NCBI RefSeq assembly: GCF_019711495.1
Contig: NZ_JAIGNM010000001.1
Coordinates: 620,001 to 684,000, forward strand
Source of the DNA: Qipengyuania xiamenensis
GTDB lineage: Bacteria; Pseudomonadota; Alphaproteobacteria; Sphingomonadales; Sphingomonadaceae
Direction of reading: 5' to 3'
DNA length: 64,000 nucleotides
Shown here: positions 7,697 to 16,726 of the stretch, piece by piece
Numbering within the stretch: the first letter of the stretch is position 1
Layout: each line of letters opens with the position of its first letter
Translations under genes and position numbers: made by a program
Notes under the pieces: model-generated
Seen by the model: the letters and a program-made list of their open reading frames with translations, nothing else
Databases searched by the model: none
What the model was told of the DNA's origin: nothing

Positions 7697-8575
7697 CTAG
7701 TCGCTACGGCGGGACTGCGCAAGCGGGTGACGCTCGTTGACCAGCTTCACAAGCCGCGCTGCGTCGACATGCGTATAGATTTGCGTGGTCGCGATATCGG
7801 CGTGGCCCAGCAGGGTCTGCAGCGCGCGCAGGTCCGCCCCGCCCTCCAGCAAGTGCGTGGCAAAGGCATGGCGCAGGACGTGCGGGCTCAGCTTTTCGGG
7901 TGGAAGGTCTGCGCGCACCGCCAGTTCTTTCAGCATCTGGAACAGCCGGACGCGCGAGAGGTGCTTGGTGCGCGAGGGAAATAGCCATTGCGAACCCGTC
8001 GGTCGGACCGCCAGCCAGCGCGACAGCGCTTGCTTCGCACGCTTGCTCACGGGGACGAGGCGGGCCTGCCCGCCCTTGCCTGTCACCGTCAGGAAAGGCT
8101 CGTCGCGAGGAACTGCGGACAGCGGCAGCGAGACCAGTTCGGTTGCGCGCAGCCCCGAGCCATAGAGCAGTTCGAGCATGGCGAGCATGCGGACCGCTTC
8201 CGGCCGGTCGCTCTGCGCTTCTGCCTCGGCTTCCTGGAACAGCGCCTCTACCTGCGCATGGCCGAGAATTTTCGGCAGCGGCCTGCGGGTCGAGGGGCGC
8301 GGGAGCGCATGCGTCGGATCATCCTCGCGCTCGCCCTCGTCCACCAGGAAACCGAAAAACTGGCGCAGTGCGGATATCTTGCGGGCCATTGTGGATGGCG
8401 CGAGCGAGGACCAGCCCTGCCCCAGCTTGGCGAGCTGGGCCGGTGTAGCGTTCGCCAGATCGCCCCCGAGCAATTCCTCTGCCTGATGCAGGTCTCGCCC
8501 GTAGGCCAGCAGGGTATTGCGTGCCGCCCCCCGCTCTGCGGCGAGCATGGCGAGGAAATCCTCGATATCGCTCAT
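7697..8575 (-). CDS. xerD: Site-specific tyrosine recombinase XerC/XerD
   Basis: A 292-residue tyrosine recombinase of the length used for chromosome dimer resolution at dif. All catalytic residues are visible: Arg143 (GSGLRATEL), Lys167 (TGKGGQAR), His232 and Arg235 (SPHVLRHAFATHLL), His258 (LLGHADI) and the nucleophile Tyr267 (TQIYTHVD). The N-terminal SAM-like core-binding domain occupies about residues 1-95. The XerD rather than XerC name is by general resemblance and is less certain. No integron or phage genes are nearby and the gene is embedded in a housekeeping unit (7 bases after the upstream exported protein, 10 before accA), which supports the chromosomal role. Confidence 0.93.
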   Translation of the reverse strand: MSDIEDFLAMLAAERGAARNTLLAYGRDLHQAEELLGGDLANATPAQLAKLGQGWSSLAPSTMARKISALRQFFGFLVDEGEREDDPTHALPRPSTRRPLPKILGHAQVEALFQEAEAEAQSDRPEAVRMLAMLELLYGSGLRATELVSLPLSAVPRDEPFLTVTGKGGQARLVPVSKRAKQALSRWLAVRPTGSQWLFPSRTKHLSRVRLFQMLKELAVRADLPPEKLSPHVLRHAFATHLLEGGADLRALQTLLGHADIATTQIYTHVDAARLVKLVNERHPLAQSRRSD

Positions 8576-8582
8576 GGCCCGA

Positions 8583-10427
8583 TCAGGCCCGCGCGACCGC
8601 CTCCGCGGCGATCATCCGGGCTTCGGCACTGAGGCCGACGCGATTGAGTGCCGACACGATGTGATAGAGATGACGCGCGGTCATCTGGTCCCAGCTCGTG
8701 CCCTGCATACCGAGCCCTGCGAGCATCACGACGAGCGCGCCGTTATTGGCCTCGGCAGCCTTGTCGATCATGTTGGTCCATGCAGTCGGCGCGCGCAGGT
8801 TGACGCCCAGCCGCTCGCTATATTCGGCGATATTGTCGGCATCGGTGCGGCCAAGGCCTGCGAGCCCGGCAAGCAGCATCTTCGACTTGCGTTGACCTGA
8901 GGATTCATCGCCATTCTCGAAAGTGTCGAGCTGGCCGTCGGTCACCGCGACATTCTGCGGATTGGCAAGCGCAAGCAGCGCCCAGCCCACGCTTCCATCC
9001 TCCACGACATCGGCCCAGCGCATCGCATCGCGATCGAGGCCTGCAGTCAGCATGGAGGCGATCAGCCGCGCGGCATCGTCTTCGAAATCATCGCTCGGGG
9101 TGAGGCGCGCGGAAGCATAGGCCGTAAGGACCAACCCGGCATATTCGTCATCGCCCGACCAGACATCGCGGATCGCTGCGAGGCGGGCGCCGGCATCAGG
9201 ATCGACATAGGCATCGCGCAGGCGCGCAGCGCGTGCGATCGCCGCGTCGGCATCCTGCTGCTCTTCGCGGTCAGCATAGAGCTGCGAATAGAGGTCCACC
9301 ATTGCCGCGGAAGAGAAGATGCCTGCTGCTGCGGCCATGTCTGCGCCGCGCAGGCGCTGCACGACGGGCAGCGCAGGCGTGGCCGCCCCGGCCTTGAGAT
9401 AATAGGGGCCGAGCTGTTCAAGCAGGCCTTCGGGGATCGGTTCGCCCAGCGCGTTGGCGAGCGCGAACCGCCAGGGGTTCATCGCTTCAATATCGTCCCA
9501 TTCGATGGTGACCGCGCGGCGTCCCTGCCCGGCGGCTCCGGCATAACGCTGCGCCAGAAGAACGTCGATCCGGTCTTCTTCCGTACGGCTCAGCAAGCGG
9601 CGCAGGTCATTGTTCGCAGCGGTCGTTTCGCCTGCGTAGGCAGCACAAATGCCTTCGAACATCTCCCACTGCACATCGCCGCGCTCGGCGCGTCCGAGGC
9701 GCACGACCGGACACGCTCCGGTGATGTCCGCAGTCCCGACATAGGCGTCGATCGCGGCATCGGTCAGTTCGGAAGAGTAGTCGGCCGTATCCACGTCCTG
9801 CACCAGCGCGCGGGCCGCGGAATGTTCGCCCATCGCGTTGAGCGTTGCGGCACGCAGCGCGGCGAACTCGACCGGGTTCATGCCGTCAGGCGCAGCAAGG
9901 CGGCTCGCAAGTGCACGGCGCACGAGGATATGACCCCAGCGCGAGACGAGCGGCTGGCTGGTGTTGGCGAGAGCAGCACGCACGATCGAGGCAGGCTGGC
10001 GGGCAAGCGATGCGACCGGCAGTCCGCCTTCGCTCTCATCGATGATGCCGACCCGCTCGGTCGAACGGCGAGCCGCGGGAGGAATGTCGTAGCGCGGTTT
10101 GAGACCAAGGAGATCGTCGAGTTCGTCGACGGTCATTTCCTCGAGTTCTTCAACCGAGGGAATGTCCGACAGCGACACGCCCGAAGTGTCGACCGGCCCG
10201 GGCGCACTGGGCACCGGCTGCACCACTTCGGAGCCCTGCGGCGTGGGGGCCGTCGGAACTGCGGGCGCCGAAGGTGCGCTGGTCGCAGTCGGCACGGGAG
10301 CCGGGGTGGGCGTCGGAGCAGCCTGTCCGACCCCGGGAGGCAGCAGGCTTTCGGGTGCGCTCTGAGCCATCACCAGCGTCGAGCACAGCGCCAATGCGCC
10401 GCCAGCAAGAAGGTAACCGCGCTTCAT
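8583..10427 (-). CDS. Large exported protein of unknown function with Pro/Ala-rich linker
   Basis: A 614-residue protein with a clear signal peptide (MKRGYLLAGGALALCSTLV, probable cleavage after AQ). A Pro/Ala/Thr-rich segment follows (about 24-70, TPTPAPVPTATSAPSAP), then an acidic helix-rich body. The body is alanine-rich and built of helical pairs, for example DADAAIARAARLRDAY, resembling alpha-solenoid folds, but no repeat motif can be assigned with confidence. It is not recognised as a named family. The start ATG overlaps the stop of a 46-residue membrane protein gene as ATGA, and xerD follows seven bases after its stop. A periplasmic location is inferred. A longer in-frame opening to about 11,156 exists but runs antisense through aroK and is rejected. 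Confidence 0.75.
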   Translation of the reverse strand: MKRGYLLAGGALALCSTLVMAQSAPESLLPPGVGQAAPTPTPAPVPTATSAPSAPAVPTAPTPQGSEVVQPVPSAPGPVDTSGVSLSDIPSVEELEEMTVDELDDLLGLKPRYDIPPAARRSTERVGIIDESEGGLPVASLARQPASIVRAALANTSQPLVSRWGHILVRRALASRLAAPDGMNPVEFAALRAATLNAMGEHSAARALVQDVDTADYSSELTDAAIDAYVGTADITGACPVVRLGRAERGDVQWEMFEGICAAYAGETTAANNDLRRLLSRTEEDRIDVLLAQRYAGAAGQGRRAVTIEWDDIEAMNPWRFALANALGEPIPEGLLEQLGPYYLKAGAATPALPVVQRLRGADMAAAAGIFSSAAMVDLYSQLYADREEQQDADAAIARAARLRDAYVDPDAGARLAAIRDVWSGDDEYAGLVLTAYASARLTPSDDFEDDAARLIASMLTAGLDRDAMRWADVVEDGSVGWALLALANPQNVAVTDGQLDTFENGDESSGQRKSKMLLAGLAGLGRTDADNIAEYSERLGVNLRAPTAWTNMIDKAAEANNGALVVMLAGLGMQGTSWDQMTARHLYHIVSALNRVGLSAEARMIAAEAVARA

Positions 10428-10564
10428 CGCAGCGACTCCGGCAGTTCGACGGGTTCGGAAATGGTGCGCAGCGGCTCTTCCCCGCCGTCGATCCAGGCGA
10501 TGATCAGGACTGCGAGGATGCCGAGGATGGCAATGCCTGCGATGCGCGAACGTTTGACGGCCAA
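10424..10564 (-). CDS. Small single-span membrane protein, 46 residues
   Basis: Reads MAVKRSRIAGIAILGILAVL then IIAWIDGGEEPLRTISEPVE: a basic N-terminus, one membrane helix of about 20 residues and a short acidic tail outside the membrane. The TTG start with GGGGA about ten bases upstream removes an unlikely 29-residue extension that reaches the divergent aroK leader. It overlaps the 614-residue exported protein by four bases, so the two are coupled and may act together at the inner membrane. No family recognised. Confidence 0.6.
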   Translation of the reverse strand: MAVKRSRIAGIAILGILAVLIIAWIDGGEEPLRTISEPVELPESLR

Positions 10565-10634
10565 GTTTTTCGTATCCCCGGTGAACAATCCGATGCCTTG
10601 CCCGCGCCCTAGCGCATCTATAGGCCGAGCGGCA

Positions 10635-11204
10635 ATGAGCAACGCACACACTTCGACCGGTGAATTGGACCTTCAGGCGCTCGCAGGGCGTATCACACGC
10701 CCGCTTGTGCTGGTCGGGCTGATGGGTGTGGGCAAATCGACCATCGGCCGCAGGCTCGCCACTGCGCTCTCGCGCAGCTTCGTCGATGCCGACGAGGAAA
10801 TCGAGCGTGCCGCCGACCGATCGGTGAGCGAAATCTTCGAAGCCCATGGCGAGGCCTACTTCCGAGATGGCGAACGACGCGTGATCGCGCGGCTGATGGA
10901 AGAAGGCTACGGTGTGATCGCAACCGGCGGCGGCGCTTTCGTCGATGAAGAGACCCGCGCGCTGGTCCTGGAAAAAGGTCTGGCGATCTGGCTCGACTGC
11001 GATCTCGACACCCTCGTCGAGCGGACCTCGCGCCGCGACACCCGCCCGCTTCTGAAGACGGGCGATCCACGCGAAATCCTTTTCAATCTCAAGGAACAGC
11101 GCGGTCCCGCCTATTCGCAGGCGCAAATCCATGTCGTGACCGATGACGGGCCGCATGAGGCGACCGTCGAACGCATCCTGCAGGAGCTGGACGCATGGCA
11201 GTAA
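10635..11204 (+). CDS. aroK: Shikimate kinase
   Basis: A 189-residue P-loop kinase converting shikimate to shikimate 3-phosphate in the chorismate pathway. Visible: Walker A GLMGVGKST at about residues 28-36, shikimate-binding DADEEIE, YFRDGERRV, GGGAFVDEETR, and the adenine-loop/LID RRDTRPLL. An N-terminal extension of about 20 residues is common in Alphaproteobacteria. Much longer in-frame openings upstream run antisense through the exported protein gene and are not used. It overlaps aroB by ten bases, so aroK and aroB are coupled, the usual arrangement in this class. Confidence 0.96.
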   Translation: MSNAHTSTGELDLQALAGRITRPLVLVGLMGVGKSTIGRRLATALSRSFVDADEEIERAADRSVSEIFEAHGEAYFRDGERRVIARLMEEGYGVIATGGGAFVDEETRALVLEKGLAIWLDCDLDTLVERTSRRDTRPLLKTGDPREILFNLKEQRGPAYSQAQIHVVTDDGPHEATVERILQELDAWQ

Positions 11205-12304
11205 TCCCCGTCGATCTTGCGGGACGCAGTTACGAAGTCCGCGTCGGCACCGGCCTGCTCGCCAATGTGGCCGAGGAAGCGGCCCCCTTCCTGCGCAAGA
11301 CCCGCGTGCCGATCGTCGCCGACGCCAATGCGCGGCAGCATTGGGGCGAGGAACTGACCCGGTCGCTCGAGGCGGCAGGCAAGGAGCCCCGCTGGTACGA
11401 TATCGAACCGGGCGAAGGATCGAAGAGCTGGGAAAGCCTAGCGCGGCTGACCGACTGGCTGCTCGCCGAAGGTGTCGAGCGCGGCGACCATGTGTTGGCG
11501 CTTGGCGGCGGCGTGGTGGGCGATCTCACCGGTTTTGCCTGCGCTATCCTCAAGCGTGGCTGCGGCTTCGTGCAACTGCCCACGACCCTGCTGGCGCAGG
11601 TGGACAGCTCGGTCGGCGGCAAGACCGCGATCAACACGTCTGCGGGCAAGAACCTCATCGGCGCGTTCCACCAGCCCTCGCTGGTCCTCGCCGATCTCGA
11701 TGCGCTTTCCACTCTCCCCCCGCGCGAGCTTCGGGCGGGCTATGCCGAGGTGCTGAAATACGGCGTCCTGGGCGATGCGGGCTTCTTCGAATGGCTCGAA
11801 GGCGAAGGCGGCAATGTCGTTGCGCTCCAGCCCGAGCCGCTCGAACGGGCGGTCGCGAATAGCGTAGCGGCCAAGGCGCGTATCGTTGCCGAGGACGAGC
11901 GCGAGACCAGCGGCGCGCGCGCCCTCCTCAACCTCGGCCATACATTCGGCCATGCGCTAGAAGCCGAGACAGGCTTCTCGGACCGGCTCCTGCATGGGGA
12001 GGCCGTGGCGCTCGGCATGGTGCTGGCGGCCCGATATTCCTCTAGGCGCGGCGAACTGTCGCTGGACGATGCGGCCCGCGTGACCCGCGCCGTCGACACT
12101 GCCGGATTGCCGGCGGAGATTTCGGCACTCGGCCTCGACTGCGACGGACGAAAGCTCGCCGATCACATGCTTCACGACAAGAAGATGGACGCGGGCACCC
12201 TGCCCTTCATCCTCCTGCGCGGCATTGGCGAGGCATGGCTGGCGCGCGACGTCGACATGGCCGACATTGCGGCATTCCTCGACGAGGAGCTCCAGGCGCA
12301 TTAG
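11195..12304 (+). CDS. aroB: 3-dehydroquinate synthase
   Basis: A 369-residue NAD- and Zn-dependent enzyme converting DAHP to 3-dehydroquinate. Hallmarks: LALGGGVVGDLTGFACAILK (NAD site, about 101-120), QLPTTLLAQVDSSVGGKTAI, AGKNLIGAFHQP, GYAEVLKYG with the zinc-ligand Glu, and HTFGHALE with zinc-ligand His. Normal length and complete. It overlaps aroK and is followed after 11 bases by a cyclase-family hydrolase that probably shares the transcript. Confidence 0.97.
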   Translation: MAVIPVDLAGRSYEVRVGTGLLANVAEEAAPFLRKTRVPIVADANARQHWGEELTRSLEAAGKEPRWYDIEPGEGSKSWESLARLTDWLLAEGVERGDHVLALGGGVVGDLTGFACAILKRGCGFVQLPTTLLAQVDSSVGGKTAINTSAGKNLIGAFHQPSLVLADLDALSTLPPRELRAGYAEVLKYGVLGDAGFFEWLEGEGGNVVALQPEPLERAVANSVAAKARIVAEDERETSGARALLNLGHTFGHALEAETGFSDRLLHGEAVALGMVLAARYSSRRGELSLDDAARVTRAVDTAGLPAEISALGLDCDGRKLADHMLHDKKMDAGTLPFILLRGIGEAWLARDVDMADIAAFLDEELQAH

Positions 12305-12315
12305 GCTGCGTGCCC

Positions 12316-13092
12316 ATGACGCGCTTTATCGACCTGTCCATCCCGATAACCAACGATGTCATCTCCGACCCGGAGGTGATGCGGCCCAAGATCCAGTACA
12401 TGACCCACGAGAACACGTGGGAGCAGATCGCCATGTTCTTCCCCGGGCTGGAGAAGGACGACCTGCCCGACGGCGAAGGCTGGGCGGTCGAGATGCTGGA
12501 ACTTTCGACCCACAACGGCACCCATATGGATGCGCCGTGGCATTACCATTCGACCACAGATGACGGCGCCGAACCTGCTCCGAGCATCGACGAGGCACCG
12601 CTTGACCGGTTCTTCCGGCCCGGAGTGAAGCTCGATTTCAGCCATTTGCCGCACGGCCATGTGGTGAGCGCTGCGGAGGTGGAGGAGGCATTCGACAAGA
12701 TCGGCTATGACCTCCAGCCGCTCGACATCGTGCTGGTGCAGTCGGGCGCGATCTACGGCACGGAGAATTTCACCGACCAGGGCGTCGGCCTTGGCGCCGA
12801 GGCAACGCTGTGGCTGACCGAACGCGGCGTGGAAGTTGTCGGCACCGATGCATGGAGCTGGGATGCCCCCTTCAGCCATACGGCGAAGCGCTGGGCGGAA
12901 AAACGTGATCCCTCGATCATCTGGGAAGGTCACAAGGCGGGCCGCATCCGACCCTATTACCAGATCGAGAAGCTGACGAACCTCGAGAACCTGCCATCAC
13001 ATGGCTTCACCTTCAGCTGCTTCCCCGTGAAAATCGAGCGGGCAAGTGCGGGGTGGATTCGCGCGGTGGCCATGCTAGAAGACATTGCATGA
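12316..13092 (+). CDS. Cyclase-family metal-dependent hydrolase (kynurenine formamidase-like)
   Basis: A 258-residue member of the family that includes bacterial kynurenine formamidase and isatin hydrolase. The metal-binding signature HxGTHxDxPxH is exact: His66, Gly68, Thr69, His70, Asp72, Pro74, His76 in THNGTHMDAPWHY. DLSIPI near the N-terminus and the region EVVGTDAWSWDAPF also fit. Substrate is open: formylkynurenine is one possibility, but no other kynurenine gene is near. ATG start is taken 11 bases after aroB; the next gene overlaps its stop by four bases. Confidence 0.85.
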   Translation: MTRFIDLSIPITNDVISDPEVMRPKIQYMTHENTWEQIAMFFPGLEKDDLPDGEGWAVEMLELSTHNGTHMDAPWHYHSTTDDGAEPAPSIDEAPLDRFFRPGVKLDFSHLPHGHVVSAAEVEEAFDKIGYDLQPLDIVLVQSGAIYGTENFTDQGVGLGAEATLWLTERGVEVVGTDAWSWDAPFSHTAKRWAEKRDPSIIWEGHKAGRIRPYYQIEKLTNLENLPSHGFTFSCFPVKIERASAGWIRAVAMLEDIA

Positions 13093-13526
13093 AAAGGATT
13101 TTCTTGAGTGCCGCGCTTGCCGCGGTCGCCGTACCGAGCATTGCCCAGGACACCACTCGCGAGATCGTGTCCAAACCCGATGCCGCAGATTTCACCCGTG
13201 CCGAAGCAGCCGTCGCACCGATTATCGCGCTTATCGAAGCGGAGAAAATGCAGGAAGCGATCCAGGCTGCGGCCAGCGGCAGCCCGCTATTCGCGTCGAA
13301 GCGTGCCGAGCTCACCTCGCTCGGCGGTCAGGCGCGCAGTGCGGTCGATGTCTACGGGCCGGTAGAGCAGTGCGTCCTGCAGTCGCGTGACTACACGACG
13401 GAACTCAGGTTCCACCTCAAATATGTCTGCCAGCATCGCGATCTGCTGATCCAGTGGAAGTTCAACGTCGACAAATTGCCTGGCGGCATGACCATCACCA
13501 ACGTGAGCTTCTCGGACACCTTCTGA
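13089..13526 (+). CDS. Small exported protein of unknown function
   Basis: A 145-residue protein with a signal peptide (MKRIFLSAALAAVAVPSIA, cleavage near AQ). Two cysteines (in VEQCVLQ and KYVCQHRD) may form a disulfide in the periplasm. The C-terminal part contains beta-strand-like alternation (TTELRFHLKYV, LLIQWKF). No family recognised. Its ATG overlaps the stop of the cyclase-family gene, indicating co-translation, the only functional clue. It ends convergently with a small minus-strand gene; a short GCCTT/AAGGC hairpin lies between them. Confidence 0.7.
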   Translation: MKRIFLSAALAAVAVPSIAQDTTREIVSKPDAADFTRAEAAVAPIIALIEAEKMQEAIQAAASGSPLFASKRAELTSLGGQARSAVDVYGPVEQCVLQSRDYTTELRFHLKYVCQHRDLLIQWKFNVDKLPGGMTITNVSFSDTF

Positions 13527-13558
13527 CCTGATCGCCAGCCTTGGGAAGGCCGCGCGAA

Positions 13559-13816
13559 TTAGCTCGCGCGTGCCTTCAGCTGGGTGACCTTGCCGGCGCC
13601 ATGCGGCTGGTATTCGGCCATCATCGTGTCGTGTTCGGCAAAAAGACGTTCAATCTCGCTGCGGCGGTCGAGCAGCATCTGTGCGATGCCCGGCGCAAGG
13701 CTGTCGCCCTCGCCGATCTTGCCGAGAATGCCAGCGAGGTCGCTGATCGTCGCGTCTTCGGGGGTCTTGTAATAATTGCCCCTGGTATCGAAGAACCCTG
13801 TTCCCCTGTGTGCCAT
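13559..13816 (-). CDS. Conserved-looking small protein of unknown function, 85 residues
   Basis: Starts MAHRGTGFFDTRGNYYKTPE with a strong Shine-Dalgarno (GGAGCA) seven bases before the ATG. Soluble, helix-rich, with no signal peptide. The N-terminal GTGFFDTRGNYYKTPEDAT suggests a conserved aromatic patch, but no family is recognised. It lies downstream of pccA on the same strand, separated by 196 bases that include a strong hairpin, so it may be transcribed separately. Confidence 0.65.
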   Translation of the reverse strand: MAHRGTGFFDTRGNYYKTPEDATISDLAGILGKIGEGDSLAPGIAQMLLDRRSEIERLFAEHDTMMAEYQPHGAGKVTQLKARAS

Positions 13817-13961
13817 AGTTTGCTCCTGCTTCAGTGTTTCCGAAGCGACTCGAAGACAGGAATTATCACCGCACAGGCCAATTCTTAAAAGCGCATTTAC
13901 CTTGAATCGCGCCCAGAGCCGCGAATTCGCAAGATTCGAAAAGGTCCGGAAACGCGCGATT

Positions 13962-13988
13962 GCGCGGCGATTTGGTTAATCGCCGCGC
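13962..13988 (-). terminator. Perfect 11-bp hairpin downstream of pccA
   Basis: Arms GCGCGGCGATT/AATCGCCGCGC with a five-base loop begin 24 bases after the pccA stop. On the minus strand no U-run follows, so it is either a weak or factor-assisted terminator, or an mRNA 3'-end stabiliser. Confidence 0.45.
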
Positions 13989-14012
13989 CCGCTTTTCGAT
14001 TCTGCAATAACC

Positions 14013-16079
14013 CTATTCGAGTTCGAGGATGACCTCGTCCACGGCAAGGCTGTCGCCCTCGCCCGCGTTGATCTTGCCGACGGTCGCCTGCTTCTCGGCA
14101 CGAAGGATGTTTTCCATCTTCATGGCCTCGACCGTGGCGAGCGGCTGTCCGGGCTGGACTTCCTCGCCCTCGGCCACGTGCAGCTTCACCAGCAGGCCCG
14201 GCATCGGGCAGATCAGCATCTTGGAAAGATCGGGCGGCTCCTTCTCGATCATGTGACCGGCAAGGTCGGCGATCCGCGTCTGGAGGATGCGCAGGCTATG
14301 CGTCGCCCCCCGCGTGGTCATCTTGTAGCCCGTGCGGGTGGGTGCGAGCTGGATCGTGTAGATATCGACCGGCTCTGCATCCTCGCCTGCATCATTATCC
14401 CACAGCACGACATCAACCATCGGTTCGCCGGGCGTGTACTGCATCTCGATCGTGACCTGTTCACCATCGACCGTCAGCGCATTCTCCTCGAGCACGACCT
14501 CGTGCGTGCTCGAACCTTCCTCGCGCTCGCCGATGCGGATCGTCCAGTCACCCGGCGCGTATTCGTTGCCGTCCAGCTGCTGGTTGATCCGGCGCGCGCG
14601 GTCGGCATCGGCCGTGGCGATGACACCGCCCACGGCAGCAAGAACGCTCTTCAGCTGGTCGCTTGCCGGCGCGCCCTCGAAACCTTCGGGATATTCCTCG
14701 GCGATGAAGCCGGTGGTCAGCTCGCCCGAACGGAAACGCTCGTGCTGCATGATGGCGCTGAGGAAGTCGACATTGTGGCCGAGCCCCTCGATACGGAAAG
14801 CGTCGAGCGCGGCGATCTGCAGGTCGGCCGCTTCTTCGCGCGTTTCGCCCCAGGTGATCAGCTTGGCGATCATCGGGTCGTAGAACATCGACACCTCGCC
14901 ACCTTCGAACACGCCATCGTCGACGCGGATACCGTCGATCCCGCGGCGGCCGTTTTCTTCGCCGTCATCGGCCCAAGGCTCGACCGGAGGCTGGTAGCGC
15001 ACCAAGCGGCCCGTCGACGGAAGGAAGCCGCGATAGGGGTCTTCGGCATAGACACGGTTCTCGATCGCCCAGCCGTCGATCTTGACGTCGTCCTGCTTGA
15101 TCTTGAGTTCTTCACCTGCCGCAACACGGATCATCTGCTCGACGAGGTCGACGCCGGTGATCGCCTCGGTAACGGGATGTTCCACCTGCAGGCGGGTGTT
15201 CATTTCGAGGAAGTAGAAGCTCTCGCCCGTCGGGTCGGCGCCCGAGACGATCAGTTCGACCGTGCCGGCGCTGTGATAGTTCACCGCCTTCGACAGCGCG
15301 ACGCACTGTTCGCCCATGGCCTTGCGCATCTTGGGCGTGACGAATGGCGACGGGGCCTCTTCCACGACCTTCTGGTGGCGGCGCTGGATCGAGCATTCGC
15401 GCTCGTTCAGGTAGATCACGTTGCCGTGCTTGTCGCCGAGGATCTGGATCTCGATGTGGCGCGGGTTCTCGATGAATTTCTCGATGAAGACGCGGTCGTC
15501 GCCGAAGGAGTTGAGACCTTCGCGCTTGGTCGCCTCGAAACCTTCGCGCACGTCCTTTTCGGACCACGCGAGGCGCATGCCCTTGCCGCCGCCGCCCGCG
15601 CTGGCCTTCATCATCACCGGGTAGCCGATGTCGTTGCTGATCTCGACCGCGTGGTCGGTATCGCGGATTTCGCCCACGAAGCCGGGGACGACATTCACGC
15701 CCGCTTCCTTCGCGAGCTTCTTGGATTCGATCTTGTCGCCCATGGCCGCGATCGCATTGGTGGGCGGACCGATGAAGGCGATATTCTCCGCCTCAAGCGC
15801 CTCGACGAAGCTCGCGCGTTCGGACAGGAAGCCGTAGCCCGGATGCACCGCTTCGGCGCCGGTCTGCTTGCAGGCATCGATGATCTTGTCCGCGATCAGA
15901 TAGCTCTCTGCCGCCGGAGCTGGCCCGATATGCACTGCCTCGTCGGCCATGCGCACGAAGGGCGCGCGGGCATCGGCATCGGAATAGACCGCGACGGTCT
16001 TGATACCCATGCGCTTGGCGGTCTTGATGACGCGGCAGGCAATCTCGCCGCGGTTTGCAATCAGGATCTTGGAAAACAA
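14013..16079 (-). CDS. pccA: Propionyl-CoA carboxylase, biotin-carrying alpha subunit
   Basis: A 688-residue protein with a biotin carboxylase domain (about 1-450: KILIANRGEIACRV, ATP-grasp glycine loop SAGGGGKGMRLA, EMNTRLQVEHPVTE) and a C-terminal biotinyl domain where EAMKMEN places the biotinylated Lys654, 34 residues from the end. It carboxylates biotin and passes CO2 to PccB, turning propionyl-CoA into methylmalonyl-CoA. The name rests on its grouping with scpA, mce and pccB; as a single sequence it could also be another acyl-CoA carboxylase alpha chain. The TTG start (FSKILIANRG) is chosen because GGAGG lies five bases upstream; the longer frame starting with ATG would include that RBS. 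Confidence 0.95.
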   Translation of the reverse strand: MFSKILIANRGEIACRVIKTAKRMGIKTVAVYSDADARAPFVRMADEAVHIGPAPAAESYLIADKIIDACKQTGAEAVHPGYGFLSERASFVEALEAENIAFIGPPTNAIAAMGDKIESKKLAKEAGVNVVPGFVGEIRDTDHAVEISNDIGYPVMMKASAGGGGKGMRLAWSEKDVREGFEATKREGLNSFGDDRVFIEKFIENPRHIEIQILGDKHGNVIYLNERECSIQRRHQKVVEEAPSPFVTPKMRKAMGEQCVALSKAVNYHSAGTVELIVSGADPTGESFYFLEMNTRLQVEHPVTEAITGVDLVEQMIRVAAGEELKIKQDDVKIDGWAIENRVYAEDPYRGFLPSTGRLVRYQPPVEPWADDGEENGRRGIDGIRVDDGVFEGGEVSMFYDPMIAKLITWGETREEAADLQIAALDAFRIEGLGHNVDFLSAIMQHERFRSGELTTGFIAEEYPEGFEGAPASDQLKSVLAAVGGVIATADADRARRINQQLDGNEYAPGDWTIRIGEREEGSSTHEVVLEENALTVDGEQVTIEMQYTPGEPMVDVVLWDNDAGEDAEPVDIYTIQLAPTRTGYKMTTRGATHSLRILQTRIADLAGHMIEKEPPDLSKMLICPMPGLLVKLHVAEGEEVQPGQPLATVEAMKMENILRAEKQATVGKINAGEGDSLAVDEVILELE

Positions 16080-16156
16080 TCGGGCCTCCGAAAGGCAGGT
16101 GTACAAACGTATGCACGCCCATGCCGTAGCGGAGGCCCGGTATCAAGGCAGATGCC

Positions 16157-16591
16157 TCAATCGCGGTCGATATGACCAATATGGCGCTGTTGACGCGCGA
16201 TCAGGGAATCGAATTCTTCCCAGAGGGCCTTCGCCTTGTCCTCGCCGCCTGCCTGACGGATGAACTCGGCTTCCCACTTCTTGCCTTCGGGGTTTTCACT
16301 CCACCCCATGGCAGCGATGCCCTGGCGCATCGGCAGGGCGACGATCGAATCCCATTCGCCGGTGGCCATATGGAGGTCGATCACACCGCTATGACCGAGT
16401 GCCTCATCGACCTTCTGGAACATTTCGATAATTTCATGGGCGCGTTCGCCCTTGCCCGGTTTCCATTTGATCAGGTTGACCCGGTACCAGTCGAGCTCTG
16501 CCAGCGAAGGCTCTTCGTGATTGTCCGCAAATGCGGGCGCTGCGGGAATTGCGAGGCCGATTGCGGCCACTGCGAGTACAAGCTTCTTCAT
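16157..16591 (-). CDS. Small exported protein of unknown function
   Basis: A 144-residue protein with a signal peptide (MKKLVLAVAAIGLAIPAAPA, cleavage after AFA). The mature part is helical, rich in Trp and Glu, and resembles the small-ligand ferredoxin-like dimeric alpha/beta proteins by its DWYRVNLIKWKPGKGERA opening, but this is only an impression. The ATG is chosen because it begins the signal peptide. It lies between the DUF3445 gene and pccA on the same strand, 77 bases before pccA. Confidence 0.65.
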   Translation of the reverse strand: MKKLVLAVAAIGLAIPAAPAFADNHEEPSLAELDWYRVNLIKWKPGKGERAHEIIEMFQKVDEALGHSGVIDLHMATGEWDSIVALPMRQGIAAMGWSENPEGKKWEAEFIRQAGGEDKAKALWEEFDSLIARQQRHIGHIDRD

Positions 16592-16726
16592 ACAGTCCAC
16601 TCCCCTGTAAAGGTATGCGACCCCCGAGAAGCGACCCGGAACCCGATCCTTATCCGGGACCGGAACGCTGCGGAAAACAGGCTTTCGAAGCGATAAAGTC
16701 AATTGCCCGCAACCGGGGCAGGAGGG

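Noticed and set aside
7697..8575. Integrase of a mobile element
   Set aside because: Length, residues and housekeeping operon fit chromosomal XerC/XerD; no attachment sites or other mobile genes near.
10428..11156. In-frame N-terminal extension of the 614-residue exported protein
   Set aside because: The extension is antisense to aroK and would bury a clear signal peptide.
14178..16175. 665-codon plus-strand frame
   Set aside because: Antisense shadow of pccA, which has complete biotin carboxylase and biotinyl motifs.
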